Shown here one piece after another: positions 1 to 9,499 of a stretch of DNA of 64,000 nucleotides. The stretch's first letter is position 1. The number at the start of each line of letters is the position of its first letter. The DNA lies in assembly GCF_001665605.1 (NCBI RefSeq), contig NZ_LZSV01000024.1, positions 1-64,000 of the forward strand. Reading direction: 5' to 3'. The notes below the pieces were generated by a model. The model saw only the letters and a program-made list of their open reading frames with translations, made no database searches and was not told the origin of the DNA. This DNA comes from Mycobacterium sp. 852014-50255_SCH5639931 (lineage in GTDB: Bacteria; Actinomycetota; Actinomycetes; Mycobacteriales; Mycobacteriaceae). Made by a program: the position numbers and the translations under genes.

Positions 1-29
1 TCGGCAGCGTCAGATGTGTATAAGAGACA
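1..29 (+). other. Illumina Nextera adapter remnant
   Basis: The first 29 bases match the Nextera Tn5 read-1 adapter with its mosaic end (including AGATGTGTATAAGAGACA), lacking only the first few bases and the final G. It is not genomic sequence. The contig was not adapter-trimmed, and the real genome begins at about base 30. Confidence 0.95.
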
Positions 30-42
30 CCTTCTGATTGGT

Positions 43-747
43 TCAGACGGATTTGGTGACGCCGACGTAGGACAGCACCACGTCGGATTCGTCGGTCACT
101 TGGGTCAGCGTCGCGTAGGACCGGATGAACGACTGCCCCACGCATCCATCGATTTTGACGTGGAATCCGGTGACGATGACCCGCGGATTGGGGCCCTTGA
201 ACTCTTTCTTGGCCACCGGCACTTCGACTACGACACCGGGCTTGAGGCCCACGGTGATCAAGCCGCCCATCGGGGTGGTGATCAACGGCACCGGCGTCGG
301 CGTACCGGCAAACACGCCCGCCAAGCCCAAGCCCGGGGTTACGCCGGCGTTGCCCCCGAGGGTGACGCCGTTGGACGTGCTCATGTCGATTCCACAGCCG
401 ATCTCGTAACCCACCTCGAGGACGCCGCGAGGCTGTTCGAGCCCGTCCAGTGAGGCGGCGAACGTTCCGCGCGCGAGGTATTCGCGAGACGAGACCGCGG
501 TGGTTAACGGCGCTATGGGAACTTGCGACTCGTCCCTCGCCCCGAGGGTCAGGGTCCAGCCTTCGGGCGTTGTGTAGGTCACCGGTTCGGACGAGGGCAC
601 CCGCCCGTCGTCAGGCGTCACCGCGGCGGCGTTTTCGGCGTCGGGGTCGGCGGCCGTTGGAGGCGCCGTCACCGCTGACATGACGACGCACAACGCGACC
701 ATCGCAGCGCGACGAACGACCACGGCTATCGGCCACACATGCGACAC
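43..747 (-). CDS. MspA-family porin-like exported protein
   Basis: A 234-residue protein with a basic N-terminus, a hydrophobic segment and a likely signal peptidase site near APPTAADPDAE. The mature part carries features of the MspA porin family: the block GWTLTLGARDESQVPIAPLT and the Tyr/Gly-rich beta-strand pattern following it. MspA-type proteins form octameric channels in the mycobacterial outer membrane. The GTG at 747 is the longest start; internal GTG or ATG codons (738, 702) would still leave a signal peptide. The gene ends only about 15 bases from the adapter junction, so its 3' end is complete but its downstream context is lost. Family is likely; channel activity is inferred. Confidence 0.8.
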   Translation of the reverse strand: MSHVWPIAVVVRRAAMVALCVVMSAVTAPPTAADPDAENAAAVTPDDGRVPSSEPVTYTTPEGWTLTLGARDESQVPIAPLTTAVSSREYLARGTFAASLDGLEQPRGVLEVGYEIGCGIDMSTSNGVTLGGNAGVTPGLGLAGVFAGTPTPVPLITTPMGGLITVGLKPGVVVEVPVAKKEFKGPNPRVIVTGFHVKIDGCVGQSFIRSYATLTQVTDESDVVLSYVGVTKSV

Positions 748-1070
748 CGTATGTACGGCCCGATTCCGCTGGCGAAATTTGCCGGTCGACTCGCCAAAGT
801 CGTTGTGCGTTCGTAACCGTTATGGGATATGGCCGCGGAAGTTTGGGTTGCAATGCCGCACGAACTTCGTTGCCGGCCGGCAGCGGCCCCGGGCGGATTC
901 GGACCGTGTCCTGCCACCGCGGGCCGATGGGCAAGCCTTAGCGGGGCGAGTCGCGATCACACGGGACGCGGCCGACGCGGCGGCCGCCCCCGGGTAAATC
1001 GCCTGGCCAGGACCACCGAGACCGCGGGTGTGCCATGATGTCGGAGCTGTCAAGACATTAGGGAGCGGCC
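748..1070. other. Divergent intergenic region
   Basis: About 320 bases between the divergently transcribed porin-like gene and the hydrolase/ligase fusion. It should hold both promoters. I see no gene here; the short open frames are GC-rich shadows. Confidence 0.5.
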
Positions 1071-4058
1071 GTGGATCTCAACTTGTCGATTGTCACGCGA
1101 CCGGTCGAGCGCCTGATAGCTACGGCGCAGAACGGGATCGAGGTCTTGCGACTGGGGGGCTTGGAAACCGGCACCGTGCCGTCGCCGTCCCAGATCGTCG
1201 AGAGCGTACCGATGTACAAGCTCCGACGCTATTTCCCGCCCGACAGCCGGCCAGACAAGCCGCGGGTCGGCCCGCCGGTGCTGATGGTGCACCCGATGAT
1301 GATGTCGGCGGACATGTGGGACGTCACGCGCGAGGACGGCGCGGTCGGCATCCTGCACGCCAACGGGCTGGATCCCTGGGTCATCGACTTCGGCGAACCC
1401 GACAAGGTCGAAGGCGGCATGCGCCGCACCCTGGCCGACCACATCGTCGCGCTCAGCCAGGCGATCGACACCGTCAGGGATGTCACCGGAAGCGACATCC
1501 ATCTCGTCGGGTATTCCCAGGGTGGCATGTGGTGCTACCAGGTCGCCGCGTACCGGCGTTCGAAAAGCCTGGCCAGCATCGTCACCTTCGGTTCGCCGGT
1601 GGACACTCTGGCCGCCCTGCCGATGGGCATCCCGGCGAACTTCGCCGCGCCGGCCGCCAACTTCATGGCCGACCACGTCTTCAGCCGGCTGGACATCCCC
1701 AGCTGGATGGCGCGCACCGGCTTTCAGATGCTCGACCCGCTCAAGACCGCCAAGGCCCGGGTGGACTTCGTACGCCAGTTGCACGACCGCGAGGCGCTAC
1801 TGCCGCGCGAACAGCAGCGCCGGTTCCTCGAGCGCGAAGGCTGGATCGCCTGGTCCGGTCCGGCGATCTCCGAACTGCTCAAACAATTCATCGCCCACAA
1901 CCGGATGATGACCGGCGGCTTCGCCGTCAACGGGCAGATGGTCACGCTCACCGACATCACCTGCCCGGTGCTGGCCTTCGTCGGCGAGGTCGACGACATC
2001 GGGCAGCCGGCCTCGGTGCGCGGCATCCGGCGGGCGGCCCCGGACGCCGAGGTCTACGAAAGCACCATCCGCACAGGGCATTTCGGCTTGGTCGTCGGCT
2101 CTAAGGCGGCGCAGCAGAGCTGGCCGACCGTCGCCGAATGGGTGCAATGGCTCTCCACCGGCGGGGACAAGCCGCACGGCATCGACCTGATGGCCGACCA
2201 GCCCGAGGAGCACACGGACAGCGGCGTCGCCCTGAGCTCCCGGCTCGTGCACGGCATCGGGGAGGTCTCCGAGGCGGCGGTGAGCATGGTGCGGGGCGCG
2301 GCCAACACGGTGGTCGCGGCCAACAAGTCGATGCGCACCCTGGCCGTCGAAACGGCACGCACGCTACCCCGGCTGGTCCGGCTGGGACAGATCAACGACC
2401 ACACCCGAATCTCGCTGGGCCGCATCATCGACGAACAGGCGCACGACGCCCCGCAGGGCGAGTTCCTGCTGTTCGACGGGCGCGTGCACACCTACGAGGG
2501 CGTCAACCGGCGCATCAACAATGTCGTCCGCGGCCTGATCGAGGTCGGGGTGCGGCAGGGCGACCGGGTCGGCGTGCTGATGGAGACGCGGCCCAGCGCG
2601 CTGGTCGCCATCGCCGCGCTGTCCCGGCTGGGCGCGGTCGCCGTCGTCATGCGGCCGGACGCCGACCTGGCGGCGTCGGTCCGGCTCGGGGGAGTGACCG
2701 AGCTGCTGACCGACCCCACCAACCTGGAGGCGGTGCTGGCGTCGGGCCGCGATGGGCTGCGGCAGGTGCTGGTGCTCGGCGGCGGTGAGTCGCGGGACCT
2801 GCACCTGCCCGACGACAGCGACGTCATCGACATGGAACGGATCGACCCGGACGCCGTCGAGCTGCCGGGCTGGTACCGGCCCAACCCGGGGCTGGCGCGG
2901 GACCTGGCGTTCATCGCGTTCAGCACGGCCGGCGGCGAGCTGGTCGCCAAGCAGATCACCAACTACCGGTGGGCGGTGTCGGCGTTCGGGACCGCCTCGA
3001 CGGCCGCCCTGGACCGCCGGGACACTGTGTACTGCTTGACCCCGCTGCACCACGAGTCGGCGCTGCTGGTGAGCCTTGGCGGCGCGGTGGTCGGCGGAAC
3101 GCGCATCGCGCTGTCCCGCGGCCTGGACCGCGACCGGTTCATTCAAGAGGTGCGGCAGTACGGCGTCACGGTGGTGTCCTACACCTGGGCCATGCTCCGC
3201 GAGATCGTCGACGATCCCGCGTTCGTGCTGCACGGCAACCACCCGGTGCGGCTGTTCATCGGGTCCGGCATGCCGACCGGACTGTGGGAGCGGGTCGTCG
3301 ACGCGTTTGCGCCCGCCCATGTCGTCGAGTTCTTCGCCACCACCGACGGACAAGCGGTGCTGGCCAACGTGTCCGGCGCCAAGGTCGGCAGCAAGGGCCG
3401 CCCGCTGCCGGGCGCCGGGCGCATCGAGTTGGCCGCCTACGACGCCGAGCAGGACCTGATCCTGGAGAACGACCGTGGCTTCGTCCAGATCGCCGAGCCG
3501 AAACAGGTCGGGGTGCTGCTCGCCGCCTCCAACGGCCCGATCGATCCCACGGCCTCGGTCAAACGGGGAGTCTTCGCCGCCGGCGACACCTGGATCTCGA
3601 CCGAGTACCTGTTCTACCGCGACGACGACGGCGATTACTGGTTGGCGGGCAGGCGCGGTTCGGTGGTCCACACCGCGCGCGGCCTGGTGTATCCCGAGCG
3701 GGTCACCGACGCGTTGGGGTGCATCAACGGCGTCGACCTCGCGGTGACCTACAACGTGCCGGTGGGCGACCGGGAGGTGGCGGTCGCGGCGGTTACGCTG
3801 CTTCCGGGGGCCAGCATCACCGCGGCCGACCTGACCGACGCCGTGGCCAAGATCCCCCTCGGCGTGGGTCCCGACATCGTCCAAGTGTGTCCGGAGATGA
3901 CATTGAGCGCGACCTATCGTCCGACCGTCAGCGCCCTGCGCGCGGCGGGAATTCCCAAGGCAGGGCGCCAGGTGTGGTACTTCGACGCCGACGGCAACTT
4001 CTTCCGGAAGCTGACCCCGAGCGTGCGGGCCGAGCTGAGTGGGCGCTCCGATGGTTGA
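1071..4058 (+). CDS. Fused alpha/beta hydrolase and acyl-CoA synthetase-like protein (Rv1683-like)
   Basis: A 995-residue two-domain protein matching M. tuberculosis Rv1683 in architecture and position. Residues about 65-365 form an alpha/beta hydrolase of the PHA-synthase/lipase type, with nucleophile elbow GYSQGG (Ser near 149) and a late His in RTGHFGLVVG. Residues about 430-990 resemble an acyl-CoA/acyl-AMP ligase. The ligase phosphate-binding loop near residue 616 reads AFSTAGGELVAK instead of the usual SGTTGxPK, so adenylation activity is doubtful. Rv1683 has been linked to triacylglycerol turnover. The GTG at 1071 follows a purine-rich GGGAGCGG. The next gene overlaps its 3' end by 8 bases. 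Confidence 0.87.
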   Translation: MDLNLSIVTRPVERLIATAQNGIEVLRLGGLETGTVPSPSQIVESVPMYKLRRYFPPDSRPDKPRVGPPVLMVHPMMMSADMWDVTREDGAVGILHANGLDPWVIDFGEPDKVEGGMRRTLADHIVALSQAIDTVRDVTGSDIHLVGYSQGGMWCYQVAAYRRSKSLASIVTFGSPVDTLAALPMGIPANFAAPAANFMADHVFSRLDIPSWMARTGFQMLDPLKTAKARVDFVRQLHDREALLPREQQRRFLEREGWIAWSGPAISELLKQFIAHNRMMTGGFAVNGQMVTLTDITCPVLAFVGEVDDIGQPASVRGIRRAAPDAEVYESTIRTGHFGLVVGSKAAQQSWPTVAEWVQWLSTGGDKPHGIDLMADQPEEHTDSGVALSSRLVHGIGEVSEAAVSMVRGAANTVVAANKSMRTLAVETARTLPRLVRLGQINDHTRISLGRIIDEQAHDAPQGEFLLFDGRVHTYEGVNRRINNVVRGLIEVGVRQGDRVGVLMETRPSALVAIAALSRLGAVAVVMRPDADLAASVRLGGVTELLTDPTNLEAVLASGRDGLRQVLVLGGGESRDLHLPDDSDVIDMERIDPDAVELPGWYRPNPGLARDLAFIAFSTAGGELVAKQITNYRWAVSAFGTASTAALDRRDTVYCLTPLHHESALLVSLGGAVVGGTRIALSRGLDRDRFIQEVRQYGVTVVSYTWAMLREIVDDPAFVLHGNHPVRLFIGSGMPTGLWERVVDAFAPAHVVEFFATTDGQAVLANVSGAKVGSKGRPLPGAGRIELAAYDAEQDLILENDRGFVQIAEPKQVGVLLAASNGPIDPTASVKRGVFAAGDTWISTEYLFYRDDDGDYWLAGRRGSVVHTARGLVYPERVTDALGCINGVDLAVTYNVPVGDREVAVAAVTLLPGASITAADLTDAVAKIPLGVGPDIVQVCPEMTLSATYRPTVSALRAAGIPKAGRQVWYFDADGNFFRKLTPSVRAELSGRSDG

Positions 4059-4266
4059 CGACTCGCTGCTGGAAATCCTGGTGTGCCCGGCCGACCGGGG
4101 ACCGCTGCTGCTCGTGGACGACGAGTTGCTGTACAACCCGCGGCTGCGGCGCGCCTACCGCATCGAGGGCGGCATCCCGGTGCTGCTCATCGACGAGGCC
4201 CGCGACGTCGACGAGGACGAACACGCCCGGCTTATGACACAAGGCCGTCCGGCAGATCCCCGGTGA
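4051..4266 (+). CDS. Trm112/UPF0434-like small protein (Rv1684-like)
   Basis: A 71-residue protein starting MVDDSLLEILVCPADRGPLL, typical of the Trm112-like family, though with one Cys-Pro motif rather than a complete zinc ribbon. Family members act as small partner or folding proteins; the target here is unknown. The ATG at 4051 overlaps the preceding gene, indicating translational coupling. Its 3' end overlaps the convergent tetR gene by about 35 bases. Confidence 0.8.
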   Translation: MVDDSLLEILVCPADRGPLLLVDDELLYNPRLRRAYRIEGGIPVLLIDEARDVDEDEHARLMTQGRPADPR

Positions 4267-4855
4267 GGTAGCGCTGCAGGTTCGGCGCGATGGTTTGCGC
4301 GACCTGCTCGGCCGGTAGCGACGCGAACGGCTCCAATCGCAGGATGTAGCGCGCCATCACCACGCCGACGAGTTGCGACGCGACGAACTGGACGCGGATC
4401 AGTCCGCTCCCGGGCGGATTGTCAACGCGCGGACCCACTTCCACCCCGATCACGTCCTCGATGAACGTGCGGAAAAGGTTGACCTCCGAGCCGGCCAGGA
4501 TGGACCGCAGCGTCGCGATGAAGCCCGTGCCCAGGTCGGAATCCCACAGCGGCAACAACATCGACGGCAGCCGGTAGCCCACTTCCTCGATCGGCACGTC
4601 GCGCAGCGGGCCGATGATGTCCATCGGGTCGATCGGGATGTGGACGGCGGCGGCGAACAGCTTCTCCTTGGTGCCGAAGTAGTGATGCACCAGTGCCGAA
4701 TCCACACCCGCCGCGGCCGCCACCGCTCGGATCGATGTATTGCTAATCCCGTTGGTGGCGAACAACTCTCGGGCGCTGGCCAGGATGCGGTTGCGCGTGT
4801 CGGAGCCGCCGGCCGGCCGCCCGGGCCGCCTCCGCCCGGTGTTGGCGGTCGCCAC
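4232..4855 (-). CDS. TetR-family transcriptional regulator (Rv1685c-like)
   Basis: A 207-residue TetR repressor. The N-terminal helix-turn-helix covers residues about 18-72, from TRNRILASARELFATNGIS to HHYFGTKEKLFAAAV; the remainder is a helical ligand-binding/dimer domain. It is the last gene of a three-gene leftward unit with an ABC-2 permease and ATPase, an arrangement typical of drug or lipid exporters controlled by their own repressor. Two 14-bp perfect palindromes at the start of the ATPase gene (6396-6425) are the best candidate operators, which would make this an autoregulated operon. Confidence 0.9.
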   Translation of the reverse strand: MATANTGRRRPGRPAGGSDTRNRILASARELFATNGISNTSIRAVAAAAGVDSALVHHYFGTKEKLFAAAVHIPIDPMDIIGPLRDVPIEEVGYRLPSMLLPLWDSDLGTGFIATLRSILAGSEVNLFRTFIEDVIGVEVGPRVDNPPGSGLIRVQFVASQLVGVVMARYILRLEPFASLPAEQVAQTIAPNLQRYLTGDLPDGLVS

Positions 4856-4910
4856 TAGGACCCTCCGTGGCGGCCCGCCGCGCCCGGCTTCGCCGCGCTT
4901 GCGATCGCCA

Positions 4911-5729
4911 CTACGCGGTCCGCCGACGCAGCGTCGCCGCGGCCAGGCACAGCGCGATGAGCGCGGAGCCGAGCACGACGACGATGTCGCGCCCCGCGAT
5001 GTAGGTCAGCTGCGGGTGCGCACCCACCTGCTGCAGCGCCTCCAGGGCGTAGCTGGCCGGCATCACGTTGCTGACCCACTGCAGCCAGTGCGGCATGAGT
5101 GCGCGCGGCACGATGATGCCGGCCAGCAACAGCTGCGGCACCATCACCAGCGGGATGAACTGCACGGCCTGAAACTCGGTGCGCGCGAAGGCGCTACACA
5201 GCAGGCCCAGGCCTACCCCCAGTACGGCGTTGACGATCGCGATCACAAACACCCACGCCGGGCTGCCGGCGGTGTCGAAGCCGAGCAGCCAAAACGACAC
5301 GATGCACGCCAATATGGCCTGTGCCGCAGCGGCCACCGAGAAGGCGCTGCCATAGGCGATCAGCAGGTCGAACCGGCGCAGGGGAGTGGTCAGGATGCGC
5401 TCCAGCGTCCCCGACGCCCGTTCGCGTTGCATCGTGATCGCCGTGATGATGAACATCACGAACAGCGGGAAAAGGCCGAGCAGGATCAGGCAGGCGTTGT
5501 TGAACGGCGCCGGCGTGCCGGGCCGGTGCGGCGCGTTCTGAAACATGTAATACATCAACGTGATAACCAAGACCGGCACGAACAGGATCATCGCCACGCT
5601 GCGGTGGTCGGCCGCCAGCTGCCGCAGGATCCGCGTCGTGGTCGCCGTGAACCCCTTGAGCCCTAACCGGCTTCGCGCATGGTGTTGCGCTTGATGATGG
5701 ACAGAAACGCGTCCTCCAGTGACGTGCAT
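4911..5729 (-). CDS. ABC-2 type exporter permease (Rv1686c-like)
   Basis: An integral membrane subunit with about six hydrophobic segments. The ABC-2 hallmark ITMQRERASGTLERILTTPL follows the second transmembrane pair. It pairs with the ATPase just upstream. The start is uncertain: the frame is open far upstream inside the ATPase gene; ATG 5729 gives 273 residues with a 67-base overlap, while an internal ATG gives 226 residues beginning MILFVPVLVITL. The true start probably lies between these, because the cytoplasmic stretch GLKGFTATTTRILRQLAADH looks like coding sequence. Confidence 0.85.
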   Translation of the reverse strand: MHVTGGRVSVHHQAQHHARSRLGLKGFTATTTRILRQLAADHRSVAMILFVPVLVITLMYYMFQNAPHRPGTPAPFNNACLILLGLFPLFVMFIITAITMQRERASGTLERILTTPLRRFDLLIAYGSAFSVAAAAQAILACIVSFWLLGFDTAGSPAWVFVIAIVNAVLGVGLGLLCSAFARTEFQAVQFIPLVMVPQLLLAGIIVPRALMPHWLQWVSNVMPASYALEALQQVGAHPQLTYIAGRDIVVVLGSALIALCLAAATLRRRTA

Positions 5730-6418
5730 CCGGTGTCCCCTCGTAGTCGGTCCGGGGTGGTATGCGCGAGCAGGTGACCGTCGCGCATCAGCATTAGGTC
5801 GCCGCAGTGGTCGGCTTCGTCCATGACGTGGCTGGACACCAGCAGCGTGGTGCCGGTGCGGGCAAGGTCGGTGAACTGGTCCCAGAGATCCGCGCGCAGT
5901 ACGGGATCCAAGCCCACCGTGGGCTCGTCGAGCACCAGCAGGTCGGGCTGGCAAACCAGCGCGCACGCCAGCGATACCCGGGTGCGCTGGCCGCCGGAAA
6001 GGTTGCCGCAGAAGGCGGTTCGGTGATCATCCAGCCCGACCCGCTCGATCGCGGCATCGGCGGCCTGGCGGTCGAAACCGTACAGCGAGGCGAAGTAGCG
6101 AACGTTGTCGACGACTCGCAGGTCGTTGTAGATGGTCGGGTCCTGCGGCAGGTATCCGACCCGTCGGTGCAGCAAGGCCGACCCGGCCGGATGGCCGAGC
6201 ACGGTGACGGTTCCCGCGGTGACGATCTGGGTGCCGACGATGCACCGCATCAGCGTCGTCTTGCCGCAGCCGGACGGGCCGAGCAGGCCGGTGATGCTGC
6301 CGCGCCCGATTTGCACCGAGAGATCGTGCAGGGCGGGGCGCTTGCCACGTATCACCCGCAGGTGATCGATCCGGACGGCCTGGTCGGCGATTAATTCATC
6401 ACGTGATGAAGTCATCAT
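5663..6418 (-). CDS. ABC exporter ATP-binding protein (Rv1687c-like)
   Basis: A 251-residue ATPase with all core motifs: Walker A GPSGCGKTT near residue 48, a Q-loop, signature NLSGGQRTRVSLA, Walker B LLVLDEP and switch SSHVMDE. It energises the neighbouring ABC-2 permease; the substrate is not evident. The ATG at 6418 lies inside the second of two palindromes, so a repressor bound there would cover the start of the message. Confidence 0.92.
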   Translation of the reverse strand: MMTSSRDELIADQAVRIDHLRVIRGKRPALHDLSVQIGRGSITGLLGPSGCGKTTLMRCIVGTQIVTAGTVTVLGHPAGSALLHRRVGYLPQDPTIYNDLRVVDNVRYFASLYGFDRQAADAAIERVGLDDHRTAFCGNLSGGQRTRVSLACALVCQPDLLVLDEPTVGLDPVLRADLWDQFTDLARTGTTLLVSSHVMDEADHCGDLMLMRDGHLLAHTTPDRLRGDTGCTSLEDAFLSIIKRNTMREAG

Positions 6419-6425
6419 ATGATGA
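6396..6425. promoter_or_regulatory. Paired 14-bp palindromes, candidate TetR operator
   Basis: TCATCACGTGATGA (6396-6409) and TCATCATATGATGA (6412-6425) are each perfect inverted repeats. They differ only in the central bases and are spaced 16 bp start to start, about one and a half helical turns. They straddle the ATPase start codon. Their position at the head of an operon that ends in a TetR gene supports operator function. Confidence 0.65.
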
Positions 6426-6457
6426 ATATCGTCCTCTAGCGAGGCGCTGTCAAGGGT

Positions 6458-7735
<1,278 letters not shown>

Positions 7736-7806
7736 GATGCGTGCTCCTTCACAGGTCCCAAGACACCGGGATACTGCCATGGAAGCGCTGCCGGTAGGTT
7801 CGGTGG

Positions 7807-8418
7807 GTGGCCGCAAGCCAGCTGCTCGTCGACCCCGTCGCGGCCGCGCATCGGCTACTCGGCGCCACCCTCACCGGGCGGGGCGTCAGCGCCGTCATCG
7901 TCGAAGTCGAGGCGTACGGCGGCGTTCCGGACGGTCCATGGCCGGACGCCGCGGCCCACTCCTATCGCGGCATCAGCGGGCGTAACGCGGTGATGTTCGG
8001 ACCTCCCGGCCGGCTCTACACCTATCGCAGCCACGGGATCCACGTCTGCGCCAACGTTTCCTGCGGGCCGGATGGAACCGCCGCGGCCGTCCTGTTGCGG
8101 GCCGCCGCCCTCGAGGACGGCACCGACACGGCCCGCACCCGGCGCGGCGAGCTCGTTCGCGCGGCCGCGCTGGCGCGCGGTCCCGGCAATCTGTGTTCGG
8201 CCCTGGGAATCACCATGGACGACAACGGGATTGACCTGTTCGACCCCGCCAACCCGGTGGCCCTGAAACTCAACGAGCCGCTGACCCCCGTGTCGGGCCC
8301 GCGTGTCGGGGTCAGCCAGGCCGCCGACCGGCCGTGGCGATTCTGGCTCCCCGGCCGCCCGGAAGTGTCGGCATACCGGCGCAGCCCACGGGCGCCCGCC
8401 CCCGGCACCAGCGACTAG
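7807..8418 (+). CDS. mpg: 3-methyladenine DNA glycosylase
   Basis: A 203-residue AAG/MPG-type glycosylase that removes alkylated purines in base excision repair; orthologue of Rv1688. Visible family blocks are EVEAYGG near the N-terminus (catalytic Glu region), [16 protein letters not shown] and [13 protein letters not shown]. The GTG at 7807 begins [11 protein letters not shown]. The gene is divergent from amt with a gap of about 70 bases and convergent with the following symporter gene. Confidence 0.9.
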   Translation: MAASQLLVDPVAAAHRLLGATLTGRGVSAVIVEVEAYGGVPDGPWPDAAAHSYRGISGRNAVMFGPPGRLYTYRSHGIHVCANVSCGPDGTAAAVLLRAAALEDGTDTARTRRGELVRAAALARGPGNLCSALGITMDDNGIDLFDPANPVALKLNEPLTPVSGPRVGVSQAADRPWRFWLPGRPEVSAYRRSPRAPAPGTSD

Positions 8419-8422
8419 TGGC

Positions 8423-8442
8423 GCTGCCGCGGACGCGGCAGC
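8423..8442. terminator. GC-rich hairpin between convergent genes
   Basis: A perfect 8-bp stem (GCTGCCGC / GCGGCAGC) with a 4-base loop just after the mpg stop codon and before the convergent symporter gene. There is no T-run, as is common for mycobacterial hairpins; it could end transcription from both sides. Confidence 0.5.
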
Positions 8443-8480
8443 AACATCCCAGCCGGGCGTAGCGGGTCGCCATCATCGGA

Positions 8481-9371
8481 CTAGGCCGAAGCGGGCACGC
8501 CGGGTTGGGCGACCGTGCGAAACGCGGGATCCACCCGCCGCGCCAGGAACACGAACGCCACGGCCAGGAGCGGCGCGACGGCACTGTATATCGCGGCGGG
8601 CGTGGCCATCTCGGCGCTGTTCAGTAGCTGCGGACTCAACGCGACGCCCATCGCCACCACGGCGTTGTGCATACCGACCTCCAGGCTGACCGCGACGGCC
8701 TGTCGCGGAGCCAGCCGCATCAGGCGCGGCGCCAGATAGCCAACCGTCAGGCTCACCGCGCAGAAGGCCACGACGGCTCCGCTCAGCAGGCCGAGGTTGT
8801 GCCACAGCGTCGTTCGTCCCCCTGCGATGGCCCCGAGCACGGCGAGGACGAGCAGCGTGAGCGCGACGATTCGCACCGGCTTCTGCAGTCGCCGGGCCAG
8901 TTCGGGGAAGCGGTGGCGGACTGCCACCCCGATCGCGATGGGAACGATGACCAGGCCGATCACCGTGAAGAACTTGTCCGGCTGCAGCGGGAGAAACCGC
9001 CCTTCGCCGAGGAACCACGTCATCGACACCGCCAGAATCGCGGGCAACGCAACGATGGACAGCACGGCGTTGATCGCGGTCAGCGTGAGGTTGAGCGCCA
9101 GGTCGCCGTTGAAGAGGTGGCTGAGGATGCTGGACATCGTCCCGCCGGGGGTGGCGGCCATCAGCATCAACCCGACGGCCAGGTGGGGCTCGAGGTGGAA
9201 GGCCTGGGCGATGGCCAGGCACAGCGTCGGGAGCAGCAGCGACTGGCAGACGAGCGCGACGACCAGTGGTTTGCGAAGCGTGGCGGCCCGCTTGAAGTCG
9301 TCGACCGTGAGCGTCAACCCGAGCGCGAGCATGATGATCACGACCACCAACGGCCAATATCGGTTGTCCAT
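8481..9371 (-). CDS. BASS-family (bile acid:sodium symporter-like) transporter
   Basis: A 296-residue membrane protein with about nine to ten hydrophobic helices and the SBF-family segments LMLMAATPGGTMSSILSHL and SLEVGMHNAVVAMGV. Members take up organic anions with sodium; the substrate in mycobacteria is not defined. It lies between mpg and tyrS, which are adjacent in M. tuberculosis. The ATG at 9371 encodes MDNRYWPLVVVIIMLALGL. Confidence 0.85.
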   Translation of the reverse strand: MDNRYWPLVVVIIMLALGLTLTVDDFKRAATLRKPLVVALVCQSLLLPTLCLAIAQAFHLEPHLAVGLMLMAATPGGTMSSILSHLFNGDLALNLTLTAINAVLSIVALPAILAVSMTWFLGEGRFLPLQPDKFFTVIGLVIVPIAIGVAVRHRFPELARRLQKPVRIVALTLLVLAVLGAIAGGRTTLWHNLGLLSGAVVAFCAVSLTVGYLAPRLMRLAPRQAVAVSLEVGMHNAVVAMGVALSPQLLNSAEMATPAAIYSAVAPLLAVAFVFLARRVDPAFRTVAQPGVPASA

Positions 9372-9499
9372 GACGCTCCGCGTTGTTTGGTGCGCTGAGG
9401 GGAAAGGTGATGGTGCGACGATGCGCCGCGCCGTTAGCTTGCCTTATCGAGCAGCGCGGGAGCGAATCGTGGCCGCGGGACCGACTAAAGTCGGCGGCG

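Noticed and set aside
2364-4136. 590-residue minus-strand frame opposite the hydrolase-ligase gene
   Set aside because: It is the antisense shadow of a high-GC gene; composition is His/Arg/Gln-rich with no domain pattern.
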